Source: Globodera rostochiensis (taxonomy: Eukaryota; Nematoda; Chromadorea; Rhabditida; Heteroderidae). Taken from it: a DNA stretch of 64,000 nt. Under the pieces are notes generated by a model, which saw only the letters and a list, made by a program, of their open reading frames with translations, made no database searches and had not been told where the DNA came from. The translations under genes and the position numbers were made by a program. Every line of letters begins with the position of its first letter. Position 1 is the first letter of the stretch. Shown here piece after piece: positions 1-11,264 of this stretch. The stretch spans positions 1,054,001 to 1,118,000 of the forward strand of contig JAEVLN010000013.1 of NCBI GenBank assembly GCA_018350325.1, read 5' to 3'.

Positions 1-170
1 GAATCATGCGGTTGACATGACGTATCATCACAGCTGGCGCTGAACATGGTGGACGAGGACGACTGATGCTGTCCTTCTTCTTCTTCCTGTTGTTGTTGCA
101 GCTGATATTGTTGAAACATTTGTTGGAATTGCTGCTGTTGAAGAACTCGTTGCACAATGGTTCCACCATT
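1..170 (-). CDS. Q-rich protein, partial exon cut by window edge
   Basis: Read on the minus strand from a splice acceptor (TTCGAACAG, exon starting at 170), one frame stays open to the window edge. It is strongly glutamine-rich: NGGTIVQRVLQQQQFQQMFQ, then QLQQQQEEEEG and a Ser-rich stretch. Such low-complexity Q/E/S tracts are common in metazoan transcription or RNA-binding regulators, but no domain is visible. A second frame is also open, so the frame choice rests only on the polyQ character. The gene continues to the left of the window. Confidence 0.4.
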
Positions 171-2063
171 CTGTTCGAAAGAATTTTAAGTAGCCTTTAG
201 TTTTTTAAATTTCTTTTTTGCTTCCACCCAAAAAATTAAATCGAAGCAGTAACTCACAAACAATGATGAGAATTTCGAAACCTTTGTTTAACTCGATATT
301 TGAGTAATTTTGTGACTTTTTCACCCAAAAAATGGGCATACCAAAATCTTCTATATTTCTCAAAACAAACAAAAAACCTGTTGTCGACGATGAAAGAGAC
401 GAGGAGACAACAATTCCTGGAAGGTCTTTGGCCTGTTATATTGATTCGAATCACTGCTAAACTGTCTCATTTATCACATTAATAGCTTCGAATTTTATAT
501 AATTAATCTAAATAAGCATAAGAAAATCAAAATTTCATCGGCCAACATGACCGTGTCCAGATATGTATGTAGCTACCGCCTCGAAAAAAATAGGTGGGGT
601 ATACAGTCATGGACGTAACTAGGGGGGGCCTATCGGCACCGCCGACCCCTCCCATTTTAAAAAAACTTTCAAAAAAGTGCCGATTTTTAAATTTTGGTTG
701 AAAAATTTCTTAACAAATCGAGTCATAGTTCAAAATTTTCTCGGCGGCGCCTATCGGCACCGCCGACCCCCCCTCCCCACCCCTAAAAATCGAGCATTTT
801 TTAAAAACTGCTTAACAAAAATGCAATAAAAAGCAAAAAAATACACCCCTAAGAATCGAGTTTCCCCCCCCCAAAATTTTTTTCTGGTTACGTCCCTGTA
901 TACAGTGGTGAACAAAAGTATAGGTATGTGCAAAATTATTTTTGGTTCAACGAGTTGTAACTGAATAAAAAGCAATGGGAGTCAACTTTTTCTGGGGCTT
1001 TTTTGTAAATTTTTAAGGGCTACAAACCCATCAAGAGCAATTGTTGCCAAAGTCCCCTCTTCGGAGTATTTGCCACCCAAACTTCGACCACCCCCCCCCC
1101 CTTTTACTGCGTCAAAAGTAAATGTGCAAAATTATTTTATTCCAGAATGTCTTAAAAATCTGAAAAATTCATGCTAATGTAACAGTGATGCTGATCAAAA
1201 AAGCTCTTGGACCAAGTTGCTCAGACACTTTCATCATATAAATCCGAAGACCCCAAAATACACTGAAAACTGGGGTAAATTTGAGATAAAAAAATCCCCG
1301 AGGGAAAATCATTTTGAAGGATGAATAGCCCACAAAATTCGGTCAAGGGTGCTGATCACGAATCTGACAATATTTTTAAGACAACATCTAATTGAAAATC
1401 TATGGTTTATATTATTATTTTTTACCATTAATCTCACAATCCGGTTTTATAGGTTTTCTTAGGTGCTGAAAACGATTGAACAAGCAAAAATTTTAGCGGG
1501 CTCAACCTAACCCGGTTTCTCAACCAGTTCAATTTTGAAAAACCATAGGGGGACTTTTTGGACAAAAGTTCGTTAGGCTTAGACCTAAGCCAGCCTGGCT
1601 TGGGGGTTCGTTTAGGCGTAGGCCTAAGCCGCCCTGCTTTAGGACTCGTTAGCTTTAGGCCTAAAACCGTCCAGAGCTTAGGGGTTCATCTCAGGGTGGC
1701 TTACAAATTAGGCCTAAGCCTAACGAACCTCAAGCCAGGGTGGCTTAACGACCCCTAAGCTCTAACTTTTGTGTGATTAATGGTAAAAAAAAATAATAAA
1801 TCATAGATTTTCAAAATCTTAGATGTTGTCAGATCTAAAAAAAAATTAGGTAATACTGTGCTTTGTGCGCGCCCCCCCTTTTTTTTGAAAAAAGAAAAGA
1901 TTTTTTTAAGTCATATAAACAAGTTTTCGGGTGTTTTCCGGGGTCGCTGATCACGATTCTGAGATTTATTTACCCAATTCCCGCAATGCGAGGCCATTAT
2001 TTGTACAAAATTTTGTTTGGGCTGAGTTGCCGGTCTCTAGTCACCACAACTCAAAACGACAAA
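171..2063. other. Intergenic, AT-rich, with dispersed palindromic repeats
   Basis: No gene is supported. Two repeat signals stand out. The first is the palindromic CGGCGGCGCCTATCGGCACCG family at about 625-650 and 741-770, which recurs across the window. The second is a block at 1565-1760 rich in TTAGGCTTAGNCCTAAGCC units in both orientations, which recurs at 47.2, 48.15 and 59.0 kb. Homopolymer C and A tracts are frequent. Confidence 0.5.
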
Positions 2064-2960
2064 TCTAGCGTTATTTTTGCTAATTGTGATTGACCGACAA
2101 TTCAGACGACAGAGACCAAACCCAAAAACGACATAGAACTGGGTTTCCTAAGGACAAGACCCCGATTCGCTTTTTTTGGGACCATTCGCTTTTTTAGTAA
2201 GAAAAAAGCATTTATGAGCGAAATTTGAAAGTTTAATGCAACTTTTTAAGTGTATTCGGTGGTTATTGAGGTAGCTGATCACGAATATGACATCAGATTT
2301 ATCATAAGACATCATCTAATCTAAGATTTCGACATCTATGTTTTTATAAAAAATTAAAATTCTTTTTTCAAAGTTGAGAAAAAGCTGGTTTTAGGGGTAT
2401 TCGGGAGCGTAGAATCCGAATCTGGCATTTATATAGACCAATTTTGAACTCCGGATCCGAATTCGAATTTTTTCGAATTTTCAAAAATCCAATTTATTGA
2501 TCAAAATCGAGCAATACACGAGATTACAACAAGAGAGTCGGTTCGGATTCTACGCTCCCGAATACCCTAAAAACACCTTTTTCTCACTTTGAAAAAAAAA
2601 AATTTAATTTTTTATAAAAACATAGATGTCGAAATCTTAGATTAGATGATGTCTTATGATAAATCTGATGTCATATTCGTGATCAGCTACCTTAATAACC
2701 CCCGAATACACTTACAAAGTTGCATAAAACCTTCAAATTTCGCTCATAAATGCTTTTTTCTTACTAAAAAGCTAATGGTCCCAAAAAAAGCGAATGGTCC
2801 CAAAAAAAGCGAATCGGCTCAAAAGCGAATAGGGTAAAAAACGAATTGGCCAAAAGCGAATCGGGGTCTTGTCCTTAGAAAACCCAGCTCTATGTCGTTT
2901 TTGGGTTTGTCTCTGTCGTCTGAATTGTCGGTCAATCACAATTAGCAAAAATAACGCTAG
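2064..2960. repeat. Foldback element with TTCGCTTTT phrase units
   Basis: The left arm starts CTAGCGTTATTTTTGC and the right arm ends with its reverse complement at 2960. Arms of about 370-420 bp match over most of their length around a short centre near 2430-2540. Each arm holds ATTCGCTTTTT-type units (several tandem copies in the right arm, 2770-2865) and the subterminal block GTAGAATCCGAATCTGGC. No coding capacity is seen. The structure is that of a non-autonomous foldback or MITE. Confidence 0.8.
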
Positions 2961-4382
2961 ACCAGTCATCATAAATCCATGAATAATATTAAATCAGGGT
3001 AGCCACCTGTCAACCCAAAAATCAGGAATACCGGCTTTAATCAGAAAAAAGTCAGGAATTTATATATAATTTAATGTTAAAACTTTTTTATTGCAAAGAA
3101 AATTGTGTAAAATTTCGATAATTTTGCCGATTTTTGAATTTTCAGAAATCCAATTTGCGAATTCTGCTGGGGTGGCGGTCGGCGGTGCCGATAGGCGGGC
3201 GAGAAAATTTTGAATTTTGACTCAATTTGTTAAGAAATTTGCAATCAAAATTTTAAATACTTTTTTTAGGAATGGGAGAGGTCCGCCGGCACCGCCACAA
3301 AAATTTTTACAGAAATCGAGTCTTTGTTTCAAAATTAAACCAAAAAGTTCAGAAAATATGAAAATCTGGTAATCTTTGTAAATAAATTCAGAAAAATGTG
3401 TTGATTTTTTCAAAAATACTTTTTTTTTGCGCCATTTTAATAAAAAATATTCGAAAATTTATTTTAAAATTTATTAATAGGGGGAAGCGTATATGAGAAG
3501 AGGAAAAATGATAAATAAGTGCTCGCACTACGGCGGGTTCGAACCCAACACATAACATAAGAGTTATGGAAAAGACAAACCACTAAGCCATCAATTACTT
3601 AAAGATTCTTGTAAAAAAGATTGAAAAATCACTCGATGATGCTATCTTTAGGGGGTGTAAATTCAACCGGACAACACCCAAACTTTTGTACAAAAAAGAG
3701 CATGACCCAAACAAAATTTTTTGGGTTTCTTTTGGTTTTGGTTTCTTTTGGGTTTTGCCCAATTTGACCAAAACCAAATTTTTGGTTTTTTTTTTGTACA
3801 AAAAACCCCATAAATTTTTGGTTTTTTTTTGTACAAAAGCCCCAAAAAATTTTTGGTTTTTGGTTTTGGTCCGGACTCTAGTGGTGACTGTGAGTATGGT
3901 GGATGGGGGTTCAAACCCAGACAGTGTAAATGATATTTATTCTATCAACAGGGAAACAATTTCTAAATTTATTTCAATTTTTTTTAAATTTTAAGATGAT
4001 AATTTAAAAATTTTTGAGATTTTCATTTTTTTTGCGTGGACTAAATCACTTTAAAATTCATAATTATTTGTCAAATATAGAGTGATTTTTTAATGTTAAA
4101 AATGCAGAAAAATCTGCACAAATTTTCATCCCTAATTGTATGAAATTATTGAAAATTCAAATTATAAATTTTTGGGAAAAAAATTTTTTTGAGTGTTTTC
4201 AAAAACGTTGATTAGATAAATAGGTAGCTAATTTTTATATCTATTAGAAAATATTTGAGTTAATTTTAATGCCTTAAGTATTATAATCAGAGGAAAAATA
4301 TTTTGAGCGAAATATTTTGAACAAATTTACAATGAAAAGTTGGGACAATTCCCAATGGACAATTTGGGACAATTCGCAAACG
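2961..4382. other. Intergenic with repeat fragments
   Basis: No gene is supported. Palindromic GGCGGTGCCGATAGGCG copies lie at about 3180-3200 and 3275-3300. A low-complexity region at 3665-3880 repeats TTTTTGGTTTTTTTTGTACA in both orientations. On the minus strand about 3530-3600 resembles a tRNA-like unit, with an A-box-like TGGCTTAGTGG and a B-box-like GGTTCGAACCC, but no cloverleaf could be drawn. It may be a SINE head. Confidence 0.4.
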
Positions 4383-4645
4383 ACAAATTAGAGGAGTGAT
4401 GCTGAGCGCCCCTCAAATATTTGGCGTTTGTCGTCTGAAATTGTGCATTTGTCGTAAAATCCAATCACAATTACGAACGACAAACGGCAAACGATAAATT
4501 ACAGACGACAAATTTGAGACGACAAACGATAAACGACAAAAATTTGAATTGTGATTGGAGATAAACGACAAACGTCGTATACTGACGACAAATTTGTCGT
4601 TTATCGTTTGTCTCTGTCGTTCGTAATTGTGATTGGCCCCAGCCC
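4383..4645. repeat. Palindromic GACAAA-phrase repeat
   Basis: Repeated ACGACAAAC / GTTTGTCGT units occur in both orientations, bounded by copies of AATTGTGATTGG and its complement CCAATCACAATT. The architecture matches the other phrase-bearing foldbacks of the window, but it is short (about 260 bp). Confidence 0.6.
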
Positions 4646-5243
4646 AACCAACACGTCATTTTGGGATTGCTTCGAGGAATTTCCCACAATTACCAAATGA
4701 ACCCCTGAATTTCCTGCAAATTTTCAGATTGTCTTTGATGGTTTTTTATGTTAGAAAAAAAATTTCTGAAAAATTGGTCGGTTGAATATGTATGTAAAAA
4801 AGAAATTGCGGATTGAGGCCAAAACGTCCGGGGCCGAAATGTCCAGGACCGAAAGGTCCCGGGGCCGAAATGACCCACACTCCATTCTTGGTATCATTCA
4901 AAAGCATGCAATGAGTAGAAGCTTACAAAGTCAAAAGCTAAGCGATTCGACTTAAACAAAGAAAGTTATGAAGGCACACGACAAAAAATAGCAATTTTCA
5001 CAGGTTTAAACCTATAGCCTTTCTTGTGCCGCGCCGAATCGCGGGGTACCGCGTTGCCTTTTTTTTAAAATTTGAATGTGCTGCACCATAAAGGATAAGT
5101 ACCAGTACACAGATTTTAATATTCCAATAAAGGGTCGGAAGGAATCTTTACGCTACAGATATGCGCACATGCATAAAACAACTGTCCGCGCTTTTGCGCA
5201 AAGTGAGGAATGGAGGACGACAGTTGTTGCTGATGTTGTTTGG
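4646..5243. other. Intergenic
   Basis: No gene is supported. A short tandem block at about 4815-4875 repeats a GGNCCGAAANGTCC unit three to four times. The rest is AT-rich unique-looking sequence, including a GTAGAAGCTT...AAAGCTAAGCGATT segment that recurs near 32.77, 39.53 and 40.91 kb. Confidence 0.4.
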
Positions 5244-5862
5244 AGCTGATTGGGTGTCCGGACATTTGGCACATTGGACATTTGGCACACTAGTGAAAAA
5301 ACGGACATTTGGCACACTGGGAGGGAAAAAGACGTTTCGCACACTGGACATTTGGCACACGGTCATTTCGCACACTAGTGAAAAAACGGACGTTTCGCAC
5401 ACTGGGGGGAAAAAGGACGTTTCACACATAAATTTCGCACACATTCAATAAAAGCTTGCAATATTTTAGATAGATGAATAAATTTGAAATTAAGCCAATG
5501 TTGAGTAATTTGGCTAAAATTGCACTCGAAATTTCAATAAATTATCAAAACAAACTCAAAAAACACAATGTCAACCTATTTTGGCCATCTTTTGGTGGTT
5601 CATAATTTTCTTCATAGTGGTTTCCGGCACAAACTTTTTGCGAATTCTTACTCAGCTCGACGAGAGGAATCGATTGGTAGTATTTTTATTCGAATCTGAA
5701 CCATTCAATGTGCGAAATTTCCAGTGTGCCAAATGTCCTTTTTTCCCCCAGTGTGCCAAATGTCCGTTTTTCCACTAGTGTGCCAAATGTCCAATGTGCC
5801 AAATGTCAGTGTGCCAAATGTCCAATGTGCCAAATGTCCGATAGCCAGCTGATTGTTCATCA
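5244..5862. repeat. Foldback with TTTGGCACAC phrase units
   Basis: The left arm (5250-5450) carries tandem GGACATTTGGCACAC units, some varied to TTTCGCACAC. The right arm (about 5708-5845) carries the reverse complement GTGTGCCAAATGTCC in several copies. Both arms include the linker ACTAGTGAAAAAACGG or its complement. The core of about 250 bp is AT-rich. No transposase is encoded. Confidence 0.8.
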
Positions 5863-6202
5863 TTCCCTATCGCTCCGGAGGTGGGAGGAGATATTTAATG
5901 CATTTTGAGACCCCGACGAATGTTTTAACAAAAAGTTAATCGATAGCTGGCGCAGAGTGCAAGACGGTCAATCGTCTTGAAGAGCAGTGTGACAGCGCGG
6001 AGACAACATTTAGTTTTAAATTTACTCTATTGAATTTTTTATTTTCTTATGTGAAAAATGAATTATTATTTTTACAGGTAAATGGATTTTATCCTTTTCC
6101 AGATAATTGTAGACCAAACGACTATAAACCTCGAAAGTTCTGCTGAAACCTACAACTGTTATTTGCATAGAATGGTTCACAATTTTGATTTTCTAGTCAT
6201 GA
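5863..6202. other. Intergenic, nothing recognised
   Basis: AT-rich sequence between the 5.2-5.9 kb foldback and the tRNA cluster. No open frame, repeat or RNA gene is supported. Confidence 0.4.
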
Positions 6203-6206
6203 GCGC

Positions 6207-6261
<55 letters not shown>

Positions 6262-6274
6262 ATCCACCGGAGCG
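6203..6274 (+). pseudogene. tRNA-Asn pseudogene (acceptor stem broken)
   Basis: The body from the D-arm through the anticodon loop CTGTTAA (anticodon GTT) to the T-arm is the same as in the intact copy at 6364. However the 5' acceptor GCGCCCG does not pair with the 3' side, where about two bases are missing after the T-stem. It is probably a non-functional duplicate of the neighbouring tRNA-Asn. Confidence 0.7.
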
Positions 6275-6363
6275 ATTAATTTTATGATTTCTTAACCAAA
6301 TATTTTTAGTCGTAAGCCAGTTTTATGATAGTTCTATAACTTAATTGGATTTTTAACCCCATG

Positions 6364-6368
6364 GCTCT

Positions 6369-6422
<54 letters not shown>

Positions 6423-6437
6423 ATCCACCCGGGAGCG
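6364..6437 (+). tRNA. tRNA-Asn (GTT)
   Basis: The cloverleaf is complete. Acceptor GCTCTCG pairs with CGGGAGC with one G-T wobble. The A box is TGGCGCAATCGG and the anticodon arm TCGGCTGTTAACCGA has anticodon GTT. The T-arm is GGTGG-TTCAAAT-CCACC and the discriminator base is G. Length is 74 nt with no intron. It lies between a broken copy (6203) and a truncated copy (6453), indicating local tandem duplication. Confidence 0.95.
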
Positions 6438-6452
6438 CTTAAATTTTTTTAC

Positions 6453-6500
6453 CCTCGGCTGTTAACCGAAAGGTTGGGGTTCAAATCCAACTGAGACCCG
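6453..6500 (+). pseudogene. Truncated tRNA-Asn fragment
   Basis: Only the 3' half is present: anticodon arm CTCGGCTGTTAACCGA and a degenerate T-arm GGTTCAAATCC. The D-arm and 5' acceptor are missing. It is the third unit of the tandem tRNA-Asn series. Confidence 0.7.
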
Positions 6501-7664
6501 TTAATATTCTTTTCTTTTCAATAAAACATACCTATTTTTGGATTTGATGAGCATCTGAGGTTTTTGTGAGGCTTGAATCAATACACAAATCATTTCCTAA
6601 AATTTTCCGGCGCCGTCGATTGGTCGTAGAAAAAATTTGATTAGGCAAAATAAAACCGGTAGAAAATGAGACTTCTGTCGAATACAATCGATTGTCAACA
6701 CCTGAATAGGCCACAAAAAAACAGTAATGCGTGGCAAAAATTTAAATTGACATTTTTTAAAATAAATAGGACAATATAAACATAATTATTAATATTGCAT
6801 TTAGTAATTTGTTTAAGGGCAGAATAAACAATGCAATAGAAAAATATGTAAATTATCATCGGAGGAAAAAAAATCGAAAAAATTAGGAAAAAATAAAATT
6901 TATTATTTTCCGTATTTTAAAATTAAAATGTATTGTAAAAATTTATCTAAAGAAAAAGATCTTTGTTAAAATACAGTGATCGTTAGGGTGTGTAAGTATA
7001 CACATGCATATTTTTTCCTGAACTGGGAACGGTCTGAAACGCACGATACGTGTTTTCAGCTTGGTTTGAAGCTTCGGAAAAAGTCAAGAATACTACCTCC
7101 TGAGGGTTTGCGTCATTATATATACCATTCGATTCCTCTCGTCGAGAGAAATCGAACGTTTTAGACAAAAAAAAATTTCGAAAAATGTTGGCCAAAAGGG
7201 TCCCCCTATGGTTTTTGGCCAACTTTGAGGGGTCATACATAACTTTCTTCATAGTGGTTTCGGAGCAAAAAAAATGATGCCATTCGATTTCTCTCGACGA
7301 TAGGAATCGAATGATATATATAATGACCCAAACCCTCAGGAGGTAGTATTCTTGACTTTTACCAAAGCGCTTCTAGAAAGCATTTTCATGTGCATATTTT
7401 TGCATTACCAAAAATTCCTTTAAAAAAATGCAATAAAAACGAAAAATGCTTAGTATATGAAATCTCGTTTTTTTGCTTAGTATATGAAATGTCACGTATA
7501 TGAAGTGTCGTATTTTGGGCTAGTATATGAAATGTCGTTTTTTTGCTTAGTATATGAAATGTCGCGTATATGAAATGTCATCCTGCCATTTTGGCATTTT
7601 TTAGCATATAGGTAAAAACATAGATATTTTGGGTTTTTTAGCATATATAAATGCCAGCCCTAGT
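6501..7664. other. Intergenic left flank of the Polinton
   Basis: No gene is supported. A segment at about 6990-7070 (CACATGCATATTTTTTCCTG ... GAAACGCAC) matches the ends of the repeat at 48.8-49.3 kb. The CCCCTATGGTTTTTGGCCAA motif at about 7205 recurs in several foldbacks. At 7448-7580 there are four to five tandem copies of a CTTAGTATATGAAATGTCG phrase, without a visible second arm. Confidence 0.5.
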
Positions 7665-7670
7665 AATCGC
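7665..7670. repeat. Target site duplication, left (AATCGC)
   Basis: The six bases AATCGC directly precede the left terminus and are repeated at 29931-29936 directly after the right terminus. Six-base duplications are the hallmark of Polinton/Maverick integration by their retroviral-type integrase. Confidence 0.9.
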
Positions 7671-8275
7671 AGTAGTACCAGTTGCCGGACCTTTCGAGGG
7701 TGTGAAAATTCACACCTTTGATGTTGCCGCCTTTGGGGGTAATTAATTAGGGGCGGGGTCCGTGGGGGAGGGCTGAGGGTGTGGGGGGGGGGGTTTGTGG
7801 GGGAGGGTCCGAGGGTGTGGGGGAGGGGGTCGAGGGTATAGGGGGGGTTGTGGGGGAGGGGTCCGAGGGTGTGGGGGTTTGTGGGGGAGGGTCCGAGGGT
7901 ATAGGGGGGTTGTGGGGGGGGGGGGATAATTAGTGGAGGGGTCCGTGGGTGTAGGGGAGGGGTCCGAGGGGTGTCAAAGGGAGTGGTCCGAGAGCCATTG
8001 ATCCTTTGATGGTGCCGGCGGCACGCGGGAGAGGAAGGAGCCGCGGCATCCGCGGCGAGGGAGGGGAAGGAGCCGGCGAGGGGAGGGTCCGTAGAGCCGC
8101 GGCATCCGCGGCGAGGGGATGGGTCTGGGTGAGTCAGAGAAGGAGAAGTAACGACAGAGAGAGAGAGAGAGTGGGGAGGGCAGGCAGTTAGAGAAAGATA
8201 GGAGGGAGACAGAGGAAGGAGAAAAGTGTGGAGAGAGTGGGAAGACAGAGAGTCAGAGAAAAATAAAGGGGGGGG
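7671..8275 (+). repeat. Polinton left terminal inverted repeat
   Basis: The first roughly 105 bases match the reverse complement of 29825-29930 almost perfectly, with a one-base difference in a G run. Inward it becomes a G-rich minisatellite of GGGTGTNGGGGGAGGGGTCCG-like units (about 7750-7980). Two copies of GCCGCGGCATCCGCGGC follow, then a purine GAGA tract to about 8275. The two ends differ in unit number in the G-rich part. The inner boundary is approximate. Confidence 0.9.
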
Positions 8276-8300
8276 GCAACGATGGCGTCGCTGCAGAGAG

Positions 8301-8380
8301 AATGACCTCTGCTTACCCAAGCCAGCGAAGGCTTGGGTATGCAGAGGTCATTTTTGTGAGTGAACGGATTGTTCACTCAC
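8301..8380. repeat. Two strong hairpins just inside the left TIR
   Basis: Hairpin 1: the arm at 8301-8323 pairs with 8330-8352, a 23-bp stem with one mismatch and a six-base loop. Hairpin 2: GTGAGTGAAC (8356-8365) pairs perfectly with GTTCACTCAC (8371-8380) around a five-base loop. Neither has a counterpart inside the right TIR. They may be a terminator-like or regulatory structure, or a tiny inserted element. Confidence 0.75.
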
Positions 8381-8614
8381 TAACAATATTTCTTATGAAC
8401 CCCTCCCCCCCCCCATTCCCCCCTTACCCAAATAAATAAATAAATTTCGGATTAAGATGAAGAAAATTGCCCAATCACCCCTACCCAAATTTGACGACCA
8501 ATTCCACAAAATGATCAATCCCCCGGTAAAAAACGTTTAATTTTGTTATTTACATGTTTAAACCACTTTTTTTTTTTTCAGGAGCAAAGAAGAAAGAAGA
8601 AGCAGCTTCCAACA

Positions 8615-10647
8615 ATGTGTGCTCCTCGCCGGCTTTCTGTCAACAGCATCCACCGCGCTCGAACCATCGTCCTCAACAAAAGCAATCCTCGCTCCCGTGT
8701 CATCTCTCGTCAACGCGCTGTTCCCGTACAACAACAACAACAATCGTTGGCTTTGCCAACAAAGATAAAGGTGGGAAAATTTTAACAAATTGAGTCAATT
8801 TTAACTTTCTAAAATTATATAATAATTAAATTTTAATTTCAAACTTTTTTTGTTGTATTCTGGTTTAGAGTTATCAATTGCAATTTCAGGAAAGGCTGAA
8901 TTTCGATGGTGATCATCAACACGTTCAGCAGCAACAACAACCATTCATCATCATCTGAAGGAGGCGGTGTTGGTCAACTTCAACAGGGAGTTGAGAACAG
9001 GATGGTGAGTTGTATGTGTTAAACTGAATTCAAACAATTTTTCAAATTAATACTTGAAAATTAATATTATACACTACACATGGTGTTATTATTTTGAACA
9101 CTTTCAGGTGATGGATCAGCAGCAGCACCACCTGCAACAGGACGTTGACGACGAGATCAATGTGACAACATGTACAACAACAGGGGTAATTTTTAAGCCA
9201 TAAATTCAAAAAAAAATTTGTTTTTTGGCCAATTTTGTTAACAAATTGTCATCAAAAATCAATAAAATTTAAAGTTTTTGCAGGCTTTCGAAATTGTAGA
9301 GGAGAACACTCCGTATCCAACTGTCACGGCAGTTCGCCCACCACGAAGGGCGGCTGCCGAAACCGCAGCACAACGATTTGAGCAGCAGGTCAAGCCAAAG
9401 CGTCAACGCGCTGTTCAACAACAACAACAATCGGCGTCTTCGTCGGTGGCAGCACCACCAACACCACCAGCAGCGGTCAGAGTGTTTAAATTTGAATTTT
9501 AATAAATTTTGTATACTGTATTTTTTTTTTTACAGAATGTTGCTGACATTGAGGAGGCGATGGGCGAGCAACTGGTCGCATCGCTCACTTTGGACCCGGC
9601 GGAGGACGAAACTGGCCAAGTGGCCACAATGACTGCAGAAGAGCGCAAAAAGTTCAACAACAGACGCAAACGGCAAAAAAAACTCGCAAACCGGGAACAT
9701 GACACTTCAGTGAGTTAATTATTAAAATTTTCTCGTACAAAATAATAATTTTGTTAAATTTTAGTTTAAAGTTCGCATTGTGACACCAGTCCCGCAGGTC
9801 GTTCAACAACAACAACAAAAACGACGAAAAGAAGTGGACGAAGAGGAGGAGTTTGAAATCAAGGCGTTGTTGGCACTGTTCGTCCATAGTGACGGTGAAA
9901 GAGCTTACTATGTCGATTGGAAAAGTGAGTTTACAAATATTAAATAAATAAATAAAAGAAAAACAAAAACAGTTTCATAGTTAGGTCCAGGCACCTTCCG
10001 GGTTATTAATAGCCCCGTTGGAGCCTGGACAGGAAATCCACCACAGTGTTCCGGGTTATTTATAGCCCCGACGCCGTGGTGGGTTTTCCTTTCTTTAACA
10101 GAAAAACTTATGATATAATAAAATAATAAAACGAAATATTTCAAAATTGTTCCAGTTGCTAGAGGTCAAGAATGTTGGGTCATTGCGCCAGACATGGTGG
10201 CATGTATAGATGCCGCCACACGGCTCACGGAACTCACCACCGTGTCGGGTACCCTGGCAGCCATATTGGGCCATGACACGCCACACCACCTGCTTTGCAT
10301 CCTTGAGCAAGACGCTCAATACCATGAGGGTAAGAAAATCCCCTCCTTTTGTTCCCTTCTTCTTTTTCATTTTAGTCAAAGCATTGGTCGGTACCAGTGC
10401 GCCAGCTCGGACTGCCCGCGACATCATGTTTTCCAAGGATGCCACGCAACGTCAACGGACAAAGGTCGAAACTTTTCTTTTTGATTTTTGAAATGGTCAT
10501 TTTTGGTTGTAGGCAATTGGACAGCTTGATCAGTTCGTGGTGGACTGCATGTCGGAAGAGGCGATAGCTCTGTACAAAGAGAAAGAAAGAAAGAAAGAAG
10601 AGAAGAAAAAGCAGCAGCAAATGAACGGAGTTGAGAAGCGCAAGTGA
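8615..10647 (+). CDS. Q-rich chromodomain-like protein, multi-exon
   Basis: Exons with consistent phase can be read at 9108-9185, 9284-9475, 9536-9709, 9765-9924, 10156-10329, 10376-10464 and 10513-10647 (TGA). Every intron is GT..AG. The 5' part is uncertain: an exon 8615-8770 follows a strong TTTTTTTTTCAG acceptor, but its frame stops in the next exon (8869 or 8890 to 9004), where an ATG at 8906 opens the downstream frame. Visible features are CAA-coded Gln runs, a basic stretch (KKFNNRRKRQKK), a chromodomain-like segment (EFEIKALLALF ... YYVDWK ... ECWVIAPDMVAC) and a Lys/Glu C-terminal coiled tail. The role is probably nuclear or chromatin-binding, by inference. It lies in the Polinton accessory region and is not a conserved Polinton core gene. 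Confidence 0.65.
9985..10089. repeat. Twin hairpins with a shared loop inside an intron
   Basis: Within the intron 9925-10155, GTCCAGGC (9985-9992) pairs with GCCTGGAC (10023-10030), and GGAAATCCACCAC (10032-10044) pairs with GTGGTGGGTTTTCC (10076-10089). The stems are unrelated, but both loops contain nearly the same TTCCGGGTTATTWATAGCCCCG. This is the most structured non-coding segment in the accessory region. Confidence 0.6.
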
Positions 10648-11264
10648 CACTTTTGACAGCGTTGACGACCGACATGTCTGTGAGGGAGGTGAACAATCAT
10701 CCCTGTTGTCCGTTTTTGCGCATTTCATTTTCCAATTTGCCTTTTTGTCACATTCCACGATTGAAAATATATTTTCAATCATTCTTTGGGGGAAGGAGGA
10801 GGGGGAGGGGGATAAAAGGCCACAAACGATAACGATCTTACAATTCTCTAAGACTCCTTCCCCTTTGTTCAAATCGTTTCGGCCATTGGCCATCCCAACA
10901 ATTCATTCATTCATTCACATCAACCAAAACCCAAATATTTGTAATTTTGATTTATAGCAAAGCAAAAATCTGTTCTGAAATGATCCTTCCTTCATCATTC
11001 AATTGGACGTTGATCCAAGATTGCCAATGCCCGATTGTTGGGTATTCATGTATGCGCCCTTTGCCATACAACAAACCAATTTTATGTATCCCGAGAGCCA
11101 TTGTCGGATATTTTCCAAATTTTCCGCCCGAATCCAATAAAAATACTTTCATTTTGTTCATCTTTATGGGTGTCTTTCTGATGTTGATCTTGCAAGTAAA
11201 ATGTCCAAATTTTAAACTCAATTCATTATCCATTTGAGATGGTCAATTTTTGGATGTTTTACAG
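10648..11264. other. Intergenic, 3' region of the chromodomain-like gene
   Basis: No convincing gene. Open frames of about 95 codons exist on both strands at 10947-11237 but lack domain character or good splice context. A CCAATAAAAATAC motif at about 11132 could be the polyadenylation signal of the upstream gene. Confidence 0.35.

Noticed and set aside
7601..8320. Long Pro/Ser/Thr-rich open frame (239 codons) across the left TIR, and its mirror at 29244-29855
   Set aside because: Frames arise from the C/G-rich minisatellite of the TIR; no domain, no conserved start, and present at both ends as a compositional artefact.
10947..11237. Paired 93-96-codon frames on both strands
   Set aside because: No splice context, domain or codon-pattern support; probably chance in a 3' region.
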